Source: Tetrahymena elliotti 4EA
Lineage: Eukaryota; Ciliophora; Oligohymenophorea; Hymenostomatida; Tetrahymenidae
Direction: 5' to 3'
NCBI GenBank assembly: GCA_000231825.2
Contig: JH720366.1
Coordinates: 340,402 to 404,401, forward strand
Length of the DNA: 64,000 bases
The position numbers were made by a program, and so were the translations under genes. Each line of letters starts with the position of its first letter. The first letter of the stretch is position 1. Shown one piece after another: positions 49,255 through 62,200 of this stretch. The notes beneath the pieces were generated by a model. The model did no database searches. It was not told where the DNA came from and worked only from the letters and a program-made list of their open reading frames with translations.

Positions 49255-52099
49255 ATCTTTTTATTTATGTGGAAAAAAGTTCAAAAATATTTATTACCGT
49301 TGTTTTTTTAATAAATGGAATTTTTTCTAAATTAAATTATGATCAGAATTAATTAGACTATATCAAAAGTTTAAATATGCTTACAATTTATTATGAAATA
49401 TATTTTTTAATTGTATTAACCAATATTTTCAAAATAAAATAATTATAAGTTTAGTTAGTAAAAACATCATTTTAAAATTAATTATTAAATAAAAAGTTAA
49501 GTTATAGAATTTAAGTTCAAAGTTGGTTCGTTCACTTGTTTAAAGATTTATAATTTAAAAATATTTTTATGCTTACATTTATTAAAATAGTTATTATCGG
49601 CAGAAGAAGTAATTACTATCGGAGCAATAAATTCAATAAATACTTATTTAGTTTTGAAGTTTTTAGGTTATGGTTAAATTTATACTAATTAAATACTACA
49701 TAATTTTGAAAAAGATTCTAGATGTTTGATAGAATAATTCCATTTAGCTATTCAACAAAAATAAAATTTACTAAAACAAATATTGAAATAAATTTCTTTC
49801 ATAAGTAAAACTCAATTTTTCTTTTTAACACCAATCATTTTAGAACTAATAATTTCAAAATAAGAAATAAGATAGCATCATTGAAATAGAAAGATCATAT
49901 TTATTTTATTATAAAATGCTTTAAGATTAATAATAGCTAAACAAAAAATTTGACAGATATTTTCCAAAAAAAAACTTTGCATATTTAACTTGAACAATAA
50001 ATAATAGTTTTAGATATGAAGATAATTGAGTGAATAGAGAGTTTTTAATTTTTAGCAATCATATTTATAAAAGAGTTTGGTCTTTTATTTTACATTTTAT
50101 TATAAAACAAAAATTAAAATTCTTTTTTATCACTTTTTATTATTAAATATAAAATGGATCAAATTGATACTGAATATATTTAGCCAAGGCAATAATAGAT
50201 GTATAACTTTAACTATCACTTAAATATATATTTTTAAAAAGAATATTGATTTAAGTCTATTCTAAATTTAGGCTGTACACTTTCTAATGCCAGCTAAATT
50301 AAAAAGCCTTGGTTTTTGAATAATTTTTGGGTGTGTAATTATATTTGAAATACAATAATTAAATTTTTTATATGTAAATAATATCAGATTTTGCAGGTAT
50401 AATTCAGATCTTTATTTGTTATGTGCTATATCAATTTAAAGAAGATGATCTTTGATGCTAAATAATTGTCTTAATAATGAAATTTTTTGAAATATTTAAA
50501 ATAGATATTATAATTTTTGATAAAACTAAAAAAATTAAAATATTTATACACATTTTAATTATTTTATGATTTTAACATTTTTACAAAAAACCACATTTCA
50601 TTTGATAGTTAAATTCTAGGAGAAAATAAAATACTTTTTTTCATTTTGCAAATTTAAATATTTATTTAATTAAGATTTTGAAAGATATTACAAATTTATT
50701 TTTCCTATATGAGCTTAACTGAATAATACGCTTACAAAGATCTTGATCCTAAATAGTTGTGTCTTAAAAAGAAATTTTGGTAGGAATATTTAAGATAATT
50801 ATTGCCTAAAGCTTTTATAGATAAAAATAAAACATTTAATTCAATTTAAATAAAATATTTTTATTCATTTTTAATTATTTTATGATTTTTAAAAAATCTA
50901 AAAACTAAATAAAGTTACTTTTCATTTTTTGTAATGCTAATGCCATCAAAAACACTTCCTAATCTCATAATAATTTCGAGGGGAAAATAAAATTTTTTTT
51001 TTCTCTGTAAACAGAAATACTTATTTAATGAATCATGATATTTGAAAAATAAGCTAATTTTCTTTTTTAATAAGTCAAATTCCTTTATAATTTATAAAAC
51101 TTCTTTCTTAATTAATCAAATATATTTTTATTCTAACAAATGCTTCACTTATGTAAATATCTTTTAAGCAATTATAATTTTGAGATTAATTTTCCTGATT
51201 TATATGAATATCATTTTTTATTAAACATTTTTGCAAATAACATCCCTCACTGTTTAATAAAATAATTTTTTATTTAGTTTTTTGATTTTTAACCTAAAAA
51301 TATAATACAAAATCTTTTGCATTTTGAAAACAATTATTTCACTTGATTTTCTATTAACTTAATTTTTTTGACTTATCACTTTTATTTCCTATTCGAAAAG
51401 AATGATGTTACACTAGATAATTTAATCAAACATATTTTCTTTTCTATCTTTGAATAGTTCGTAAATTAAAATATTTTTTTTCATTTGATGATTTAAAATA
51501 GATATTAAGCACTATAATGGCATGAAAATGTAAAATTTTAGGAATAATACAACTTTTAAATTGTCTAATATTCAAATTCATTTTGAGTTACTGTTTATTC
51601 CAATATTAAAAAATTAATAATTCTTTTTGGTACTTACTTACATAAGTATCTTTTAAAAAATCACAATATCCTTGAGATTAATTTCTCAGATTAATATGAT
51701 AAAAAATGTATTACCAATCACATCCCTCTCCACTTCATAAAATATTTTCAATTTAATCTATATTTAGACCCTAAAATACATTAATACTATTTTTTTAGCT
51801 CTTAAATTAATTTTTTCTATTGAATCTCTTTTATTTGATATCGATAAAAATGATGTAAGAATAGATAATTTAATCAAGCATATTTCCTTTTATCTAGTTG
51901 AATAGCTCATAAATTAAAATATATTTGCTCTTTCTCTCTCTAATCAATCATAAATGTAAAGAATTATCATTAAAAAATATGTAAAATTTTAAAAATACTA
52001 CAATTTTGAAATTGGGTATTAATAATCAATTTGATGTACTGATTACTAAATTTTAATTTTATATTTTATTATTATGAGTATATCATTAAATAAAAATTT

Positions 52100-52660
52100 A
52101 GCTTAATCTTTATTTTTTATTTGATTTCATTATAAGAGGGTACAAATTTGATACTCCTCCTCTCATCTTTAAATTTTTCCAAAATAAATTGTATTGGTTT
52201 AATGAAACAGAATTGATAGTTCAAATATTTTTATCTCTTCACTATTGAGATCTATGTTTTCTTACAAATCTTCAAATTTAGTTTGCACTGTTTCATTTCA
52301 ATATTAATTTCATAAAACTTGCCTTGTTAAATATTCTTTCTCTAAGTATCAATTAAACAGATTATATAGTGAATACTTTTAAAATTTTTATTTTCTATTA
52401 TTGTTTGTATATAGATTAAACCCTAATCAATAATGTGTTAAATTGAAAAAGATCTGATAATAAATTCTTTATTTAGTTAATTAGATTTAGAGATTATTAT
52501 TTTTACAAAAATTCAAAAGTAATCTTTAACAATTTATATTTTTTTTTTTTCAAGCAAAAGTTGTTTTTCTTTCTTAAATATTGTATAGTCTCTTTTAAAA
52601 TTAATCTAAAAGAAGCTCTTCAAATTTTTATATTCATGTACTTGCCTATTTAGATTATAC
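52100..52660 (-). pseudogene. Decayed fragment of the family helical module
   Basis: This stretch aligns with gene 5 at about 53440-54030, offset by about 1,330 bases. Matching runs include ttgatttcatta, tttttccaaaat, agaatt.atagttcaaat, tctat.ttttctta, gtttcattt, attttctatt and taatcaat. Small deletions and in-frame TGA codons break the frame. It lies on the same strand just downstream of the gene 5 stop and reads as the remains of a third tandem module. Confidence 0.7.
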
Positions 52661-53267
52661 TATTGCTTAATAACAAAGGCAATAAATAACCAAGTTAAAT
52701 AAGTTAAATGAGTCTATCTACTCTAAAAAATTATTATCTGAGCCAAGAAAAAAAAATTATTAATTCAACCTTTAAAATAGTTTATGATAAAATATTTCCT
52801 TGTGGATAATTTTTTAGTTTTTTAAAATAGAAAAATATTAAAACCCTATAAATTAACACTTGGAACTATTAAAAAATAATGCTTAATTAATTTTACTTCA
52901 TTAAAATCAGTGCAGATTTTGATTATAAAACCTACTTCACCAAAAATAAAACAAAAATTTTATTTGAGGAAAAATATATAATTTAAAAAGATTTTGTATT
53001 TTTAGAAATTTTTTAACGAATTAATATTAATTGTTAACATTTTTTGAAAAGAAAAATAATTTAGAAATTTAATATCTCACTATTATTTTTGTCATAATTG
53101 AAAAAATATTAAAAAACATAGAAAAAATGTTAAAAAACATAGAAAAAAAATAACAAAATTTCAATATTTTGCTTTATTAAAAAAAGATTTAAAAGTAAAC
53201 ACAAATTAATTTGATTTTAAATTTGTTTGCCTTATTTTTTTTGGTTAAATTTAATCATTATTTTTAA

Positions 53268-56200
53268 TCAATCTTCATTTTTTTGATCACCAATAAATTA
53301 TTTCAATTCTTCTTCTAAGAATATCTTAATATCATCTGGAATATAGTTAAATATTTATTTTATATTTTGGATAAGATCTTTTCTATGAGATTATTATGAA
53401 TTTGTGATTAATTATAATTATTGTCTTATCTTCTAGAATATTTTTTCTTTAATTTCATTAAATGATGATGCATATTTGATGTTACGACATATAACTTGTT
53501 TAAGTTTTTCCAAAATCACTTTTGGTGATTTAATAAAATAGAATTCATAGTTCAAATCTATATATTCTTTCACAACCTTTTCAATATTTAGGTCTATCTT
53601 TTCTTATAGATCATCAAGCTTACTTTGGATCATTTCATTTAAATATTTCTTTCCTAAAATTTGGTTTATTAGTAATATATTTTCTCTAATACTTTCTACT
53701 TAATCATAATCATTAGCATCAATTAATAAAACTATATAATCAATACTTTTCTAAATTTTATTTTCTATTGTTATTTATATTAATGCTAAATCCTAATCAA
53801 TCTATGAAATCAAGTTTTCAAATATTAAATAAACATTAATAGATTCTTCATCTAGTTTTTTATTTTCAGATTTAGCATCATTTATTGATTACTATTTTTA
53901 TTAAAATTTAAAAGCCAATCTTTTTGCAGTTTAGATTTTATTTATATTTTCAGCTAGAGTAGTTATACTTTCTTATAAAATAAAAGAATCTCCATTAAAA
54001 TTAATAGAAGAAGATTTCCTCTTCATATTGTTGATTATTTCTGTAACTTGGTTATTAAGGTTGTACATGATTTACTCTAAAGTTTTCTCATTTATTTATA
54101 AATGATCAAAATGTAATAATTCTACAAATACTTACTAAAATTCACATTTTTCTATTAAATTAAATACTTTTGCAAGTAGATTTCTTAATTTTGTTACTTG
54201 TATTGATTAATACTACTTATACAACTAAAAGTAATTACTTTCTTAGTTCACAAAAAAATCAATTTAAGTTAAAGCCTTAGCAATATCTAGATATAGACTT
54301 ATGCTTTGACTATTTGCTATGCAATAAGACATTTATTCATGAAGTTCAACTAAATAAATAGATAGACTGTTGTGCTATTTAATTAGTATTTCTTTTCCTT
54401 TTATCATTTAAAAAACTTTTGAATAAGGCTTCAAATTAATTATCTCCTACAATCTGGAAGTGAATAACTATGCAACCTTAAAAACTTCTTGAATATCACT
54501 CTATGATAAATTTTTTATTAAGCTAAATTTGATGTTTAGTTCTTGAGCAATTTGATTTTTATAGTTTTTCAAGAAATGAAATAGATTTTCTTCAGCTTTG
54601 TTAGCAAAATCTTTTAGTATTTTTATTTTTTTACTAGATTCTAGATAATGTAATGATTGTTCTGCAAAGTAACCATCTAGTTTTTCAAAAATGTTATCTT
54701 TATCTGTATTTTCAGAGTTTTTTAATTCTTATTCTATTTTTTCGATTTCTTCCTACAGATCTCTAATATTTTTAATGCTGCCTTTCTTTAAACTTTCTTC
54801 TCTTTAAGTTTTTAATTCTTCTGATTCAACCAATTTTTAATAACCTTATATGATACTTTTTTGTTATTTTAATTTTGTTTCCTATTCAACAAGTTATTAT
54901 TTTAATGGTAGAAGATTAATTATTTCTTTCAATTATTCTATTTTTAGTTTTAAATCATCTATTGTTAGACATTTTAATGAGCTTAGTATATTTTTTTATT
55001 TAGTTTTTAAATTTTTTTTAATTTTTTTATTGTTATTTTACTACAGCTACTCTTCTAATTGATAAAAACCATCATAACCAAATTATAATTCTTAAAGTTG
55101 CTATTCATAATTTGAATCTAAGCTTACTTCAAATGATTTTATATTTTATTTATTATTATTCAAATCCTATTCTAATTTGTCAATACTATTCTAAAATTCA
55201 TTAAAATTGTTGATATTATTTTTCTTTAAATAATCCTAAAGAGATGAAGGTTGGTTTTATTCCTGAACAATATCTTTAAGTTTTTGTAATTTATTTTTTT
55301 TATCTTAAACACTATTACTATCTAAATTAAAGGTTTTTTATATCAATAAAAACACTTCAGAAGCAGAATTTTTAAACTTTTTCTCAGCATTTTCGCGATA
55401 TATTTTCAATTAATTAATTATTTATTCAAATGGACTAATTGTATACATTTATGATAAGTACTCCCATCCTTCTTCTAGATTTTTGTTGTTTGAAATATCT
55501 AAATCAATTTCTGAAATTTATTCATATAGTTTCAAAGAGTGTTTTGTTAAGTCTTCATAGATATGTTTCATAATATCATTAAACAAATCTTAACTACAAT
55601 TATCTATCTATGATGCATCCATAAGCTATTTAACGCATAGAGATATTTTTTCATAGCTGACTGTTTCAGGGGAATGATAAAATGTTGATAAGAGAATCTC
55701 AGTATCTCTTCTTATCTACATTAGTTTAGCAAAGATACTTTGGGTAATTTAGTTGAATTTTTCTGTAATGTTTTCTTAGTTACATGATATATCCTTTATT
55801 AATTTGATTTGAATAATTCTTTCTTTAATATCTTTGAAAGTATTTTAAGAATTATTTTAAAGAATTTCATTAACTTCTTGGTAAAGTTGATTAAATCTTT
55901 CAAATATCATTTTATTTAAATTATTAAAAATCTCTTGAATACTTTCCTCCTCAGTATTTTCTTTTACTAAAATGAATTCTTAAATAATGTTTTTTATTTT
56001 GTCCTAAGATTCTAAATCAATTTTGTTTTTTAACATTTGGTCAACCTATTTAATCTTTTGGTTTAATTAATTTATTAAAGATTTACTTGCATTATCATTT
56101 TAATATGGATGAGAAACAAAAGCTTCTTCCACAGATTTTTATTATTCTTTATATTGAATGAATATTTTTTATAATTTTTCAAGTTTTTCAAGTGATTTTT

Positions 56201-59200
56201 TTCTCATTTGTGCTTTAACTCCTCTTCTTTCATCTTCTAATTATTTGATTTAATCTCTTTTTTAAGATATTTCTTCTGCCAATTAAGTTCCACTTTTGAG
56301 ATCAAACTCCTCTAAGCCCTAATCTAGTGATTTTTTTAGTTCTGAGATTGTTATTCCTTTGTCACTAACCTAATAATTTGCTAACTCTAAGCAAATTTTT
56401 TGTAAATTTTCAAGTTTTAGTAATGATTTTTTTCTGGCTTCAGCTAATTTTGTTCTTTTTTAATTTTCAAGTTATTTTATCTAATCCTTCTTATTGGAAA
56501 TTTCACCTTCCAACTAACTTCCACTTGTAAGTTCCATCTCTTCTAAACCATAAACCAGTTATTTTTAAAGCATATCCAGCTTATTTTGTGCTCCTCCTTG
56601 AAAGAAAATTTCAATTTCTTCATGAATACTTTTCAAATTCTCTAGTTTCTCAAGAGATTTTTTTCTTTCTTTTTCTTATCTACTTCTTTTATTCCTTTCA
56701 TGAGCTTTTATTTCTTTTTTTTTACTTAAAATTTCACTTTCTAATTCGCTTCCATCATCAAGTTCAATTTTTTATAAGCCTTGTTAAAGTTATTTTTACA
56801 ATTAAAGTACTTTTATTTATTAATCATCATTGACTGACTCAATATTAATTTTTTAATTTTCATCTTAATTATCTGGTTTTTAATTGATTGATCTCTCTTA
56901 TTTATCTTTTTCTAATTTATATTTCTAATTTTTTTGCGAATTTTCTTTTGATTATTTCAGTTTTTCTTTTTTAAATTTATTTTTTATCTTGAATAATTCT
57001 CCATCAACATAATTCTTCATATCATCTGGTAGGAAATGCTAGGCTTAATCAATCTTAAAAATAAGCTGCTCAGCATCTACAATAGAAGACCTTTTAATTG
57101 ACAATAAATACTCTCTAATTCTAGTATAAATACTTTCTTTAATTCTATTAAATGAAGAAGAGTATCTAATATTTTGATTTCCTACCTTTTAAAGTTTATC
57201 TAAAATTAATTTTGGTGGGTTAAGTAAATAATCTTCAATATCCATATTTATGTATTGATCTATAACTTCATCTAAAATTTTTTCATTAGACTCTTACAAT
57301 TTTTTAACTCTGACTGATAATTCATCATCAATGAAGAAACCACCTAGTATTTATAAAATTTAATTCAAAGACTCTATCTTTTCCTCTGCTTCATTAAAGT
57401 TGTTAGCATTCATTTAAGCCATAATACTCTATATATATATATTAACTTTATTCAAAATTATATTTTATATTTTTAATAAATCAAAATCAATTTTAAATTA
57501 AACTGTGAAGGATTATTTAATATTTTCTGATCCTAAATCTGTATCAGATCTATCTAAGAACTGTGGAACATACTTTTTAGCATTTTCAATTTTATTAAAA
57601 CCATCAATAATATTTTGAATTTAATCTATCTATTTATTTAAATCACTATTAAACATTAAAGCAATAGATTTTTATTTAGCTCTTTCTATTATTTCTATAA
57701 TTTTTATATTGATATTATGCTTAATTTATTCTAAAGCTTTTTCATGTAAACTTTTATCTTCTATTTCAATCAGTTAACTACTAATTTATTGGAAATCACA
57801 TTTTTCTATCAAATTGATAATAGTCTTAAATTTATCTTTTAAGTTATCTGTTGTTTGTTATTTGAATTGTTTATAAAGTGAATAAAAATTACTACTTGGT
57901 GCAAGAATAAAATCAACTTAAATTAAAGCATTTGAAATATCCAAATTATTTCTGATATCCTAATTATTATTTAATGCTAACTACATTTAATCTTGCATTT
58001 AAAATAATTAAGTAGAAAGAGTTTTTTTCCATTAGGAGAGGATTTCTTTTCCTTTTATTTTTTGAAATACTTTAGAATTATGTTCTAAATCTAATATTTT
58101 TTATAATCCACTCGAAAGCTGATGAGCATGCTTAAATGCTTGATTTATTTCATTATTTGTAGAATTAATTACTTTTTAATAATTTTTCACTAATAAATGA
58201 TTTATATTTGCTTCTAATTTTCTAAAGAATTAATCCAAAAGGGAGTAGATTTAATTTCCTTGTTTTTTTATTTATCTTATCTTAATGCAAGCTTCTAAAT
58301 AATTTAAAGAATCTTCTGCTATTTCCCCATCAAATTTTTCAAAAATATTATCTTAATCTGAACTTTCTTTGGTTAAGATACTCGTTTCAATATCTTAAAT
58401 TTCTTTTTATTATAGAGCTGTATAACTAGAAAATTCATGCTTTTTTAATATATTATCTCTCTCATTTTATAATTCTTAAGTTTTAAGTAAATTATTGTAT
58501 CCATCTAAAATATTTTTTAGTTGCTACAACTGTTCCCTCTTTAATAGAATTTTTTAATTATTTTTATCATCATCTTTTGTTATTTAATTTTCATTTTGAT
58601 TATTAATAAAATTTTATTATTATTAATTATCCTCATCTTTTTCTAGGGTTTCTATCTCAAGACTAATTATTTCAATATCTTTTAACAAAGATTCTAAATC
58701 TTTAATGTTATTGCTTTAAAAATACATTTAAATAGATTAAAGTTAATTTTCTTCATTTTAAAGATTTTTCAACTTTTATAATTATTCCTTTTAAGTTTTT
58801 AGATATTCCATGTTTAAGTTGAAGGTTTTTTGAATATAGTCAAACACATTTTATACTTAACTTTCATATCTATTTTGCGCGCCTTCACGTATTTTAGTCA
58901 GATTTGAGAACTCACTAATCTCTTCAAAAATATTCATTTATTAGAATTAAGATAAATAACTCCAGGCTAATTATAAATTATTGTAATTAGATAAATCGAG
59001 GTCTATATCTAGGAGGAGTTCTGACAACTTGAGTGCATGACCAATTAAATCTTCAGATATATTTTTTATCATTTCACTATATGAACCTTAATGGAAACTC
59101 TCCATCCATTCAGCACTTTTGAGTTCATTAACAATCTAAAAAATTCTTTTATAGTTAATATTTTAAGATTATTGATTCGATATACATAGGAGCATTTCAG

Positions 59201-62200
59201 CATCTTTAGCCATTTACTTCATTTTTCCAAAAATTTTTGAGATTGTTTGATAAAATAATTATTGAAATTCTCCTGACTTGTTCTTAATATCTTTGATAAG
59301 AACCATTTGTTTAATTAGAACTTCTATATTCTTAAAAGGATTTTAAACTTCATTAATAAGGATATTATTAATTTCTGAGCAAAGATTTTCGAATTTCAAA
59401 AAAATTCTATGATTCAAATCTTTAATAATTTTTTCAACTTCTTCTACTTTGATATATTCTCTTAACTCATACGTATCTTTAGCTTTATGAATTCTCCCAA
59501 TGATTTCATTTATTTTGTTCTTACATTCTAAATTAAAATCAGGTTCTTTCAGTATAGGATTAACATTTTCAGAAATTTCTTTTAGGTTCTCAGTTAAAAA
59601 TTTAATTAAACTATCTTATTAAACCTATAATTAATCAACACTACAATGTGAAGAGAGTTAAAAGCTTTGTCTTTTTAAATCTGATAGTTTTTCAGATAAT
59701 TTTTTGTAATCTTCATGTATTACTGCCTACTTTGCTTCATTTACTATTTTTGCTTATATCTACTAAAGTTATTTGCAAGCTGCCTAGTATATTGTTTCTA
59801 ATGAAGTAAAAGATTCTGCAAGTAATTTCAAATTATCTAATTTATTCCTTACTGATATAATATCTTCCTTAATTTTTTAGATATTTAATTCTGTGTTAGA
59901 TTCTTCTATTATTTGGGATATGTTTTGAATAAAAAAACCGGGCTCAGCTGCTTAACTCTATAAATGATCTTATCTTAACTCCTGAATTTCTTAAAATTAC
60001 TCTATGCACCTTTGATAATCTTTAATATCATGCTCAGTTAATTTATTATCATTTAAAAGAATATTATTAAATCTTTGTGTAACTTCTTTCTGAGTTTAAT
60101 TTAAATTATCCTTAACAATACTAACACTCTCATCATACACTTATCTCAATTAAGAGAGATTTAGAATTTTGATTAAAAATAGTATATCATCAAGTTTTTA
60201 TTTGATTAAAGTATAATCTTTTCTTTTAATTGCTGAAATAATACTTTATTTATATATACTAACTTAATCAAATAATACTGCCTTTGATTTCTCAGCAATA
60301 GATACTTAAAAAACTTCTTTAGGGTTTTAGATTGGATATTTATTTATTAAATTTTTTAAGTAAATTGAAGGATTCTAATTTAAAGGTTCTAACTTTAATC
60401 CACCTTTTTAGCTTTCTGCCTTCTCTACCATATCTTCAATCAAAGATACTAATTACTAATCACTATATTCTTTGCTATTTTTATTTAAACTATTTAGGAT
60501 GTTAGTTAATACTGCACTTATATCTTAATTACTCATGTTATCAAACTTAGTAAATAAGTAAGAAAATGAATAGAGAAACTCTTCTACTTTATTGACTAAT
60601 CTTATAAGTTAACTAGCTAATGTTCTAATTCCTTCTCCTCTATCCCCTATACTTTAATTACTTAATAAAATTACAGGCTTTACACTCTTGCAGCCTTTTA
60701 TAGCATTTATCATTCCTATTCCATTTGCTATATCAACTTCAGGTCCTGCTGTATCACCAAAACCGGGAGTATCACAAAGTATAACTGAACCTTACTTTAA
60801 CATACCTATATCTTCAAAGTTAACTTTAACTGGTTATATGTATCGAGTTTCAGATTTTGCATAAGGACTTACTAGAATATTTTACAAATTTTTATTTTTT
60901 ATTTATGTAGGATCAGGTCCAATATATGATAAACGTTATCCTCCTTACATTTAAACCTCTAACTATTTCATAGGAGAGCCAGCTAAAAAATGAATTGTTG
61001 TTGATTTACCTGAACCAGTACCTCCTAATAGTAGTATAATATCTTATTCTTAGATTAATTCTGTAGCATCTTCAGTTTTTTGAATCAAACGCTTTAATTC
61101 AGCTATATTTAAAGGTCTTAAAGTTTTTAGAAGCTTTTCTGTATATTTTGCTGTATTTTTCCAATCATTAGATTTAATTTATTAGTAAATATTAGAAAGT
61201 TATATCTTAACATCTTAATTAATTAAGTCTTCACATTGCAATTATTTTTGTAGTGTTTATAGTTATTTAGTTAATTCTTGTTCATTTAGCTAATCATTTT
61301 AAATATTTTGCATCAAAGAATAAGAATCATTAAGTAAAAGCATGAGATATTTTTCAGAACAACATGAAGTATTCTCAATATCTTATTAAAGATCTATTTA
61401 AGCTTTAATTATCTTTTAAATCTCTTCTTTATCTTCAGATTCTGAAACTGTATCATTTGTCTATTAATTTCTTTCATCCACTTCATTTTCTTCTTTAGGT
61501 TAGTTAAAGTCAGTTAATTCTAAAATTGTGTTTTCTGACTCTGTTAATTCAAGTTCTTTCTACTTAATTTGAGAATTTCCTAATTATAAACTAGAATAAA
61601 TATTTTAAAGATTAACTAATTTTTCAAGAGAGTTCATTCTTTATAAAGCTTTTTTAGATTTTCTTTGATTCTAAAGTTATTATATTTCTTCTTTCTTGCG
61701 AGATATCTCTTCCAATAATTAGCTACCATCTTCAACTTCAACATCTTTTAAACCTTCATTTAACTTTTTCTAAAGTTCTTAAATTTTAATTTAATTTTCT
61801 TTTTCTTAAAATTAAGCTATTTATTCATGCATTCTCTGTAAATTTTGTAAGTTTTCTAGAGATTATTTTCTTAATACAGTTTTTTTCGCAAATCCTTATT
61901 TTTCTAAAGCTTTTATTTCCTCTTACTTAATAGATATTTAACTTAACAGATCATTATAATCTATTATATCTTTATTATATAAACCAATATCAAGTTGCTT
62001 TTACAGTTCTGTAATGGTCTTTTGTTACTCACTTCTCACATTATTTCTTATTTCTTCTGAAATTCTTTATAAATTAGTTAGATTTTCTAGAGATTTTTTT
62101 CTTAACTGAACTTATTTGCTTTTACCAAATCTTTTTAATTCTTTAATTTATTCTTTTTTCTTTGATATTTCACCATCTAAGCATGTATCATTTTCAAGAT

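Larger units (their letters stand above)
47902..53267. other. Large spacer between gene 5 stop and gene 4 start
   Basis: About 5.4 kb of repeat-derived AT-rich DNA. After the gene 4 element, 48480-49050 resembles 36530-36990 of the previous spacer. 49190-50640 resembles 33955-35560, including an orphan upstream element. Further GAGGAGAAAATAAAATAC-like copies are at 48515, 50617 and 50976, and catccctc boxes at 48729, 51241 and 51721. A decayed gene fragment lies at 52100-52660. A short tandem duplication (ttaaaaaacatagaaaaa) is at about 53110-53148. I see no intact gene. Confidence 0.7.

Noticed and set aside
56900..57010. Splitting gene 5 into two genes at the module boundary
   Set aside because: I translated through the boundary and found no TGA and no frame change; the frame matches at both ends.
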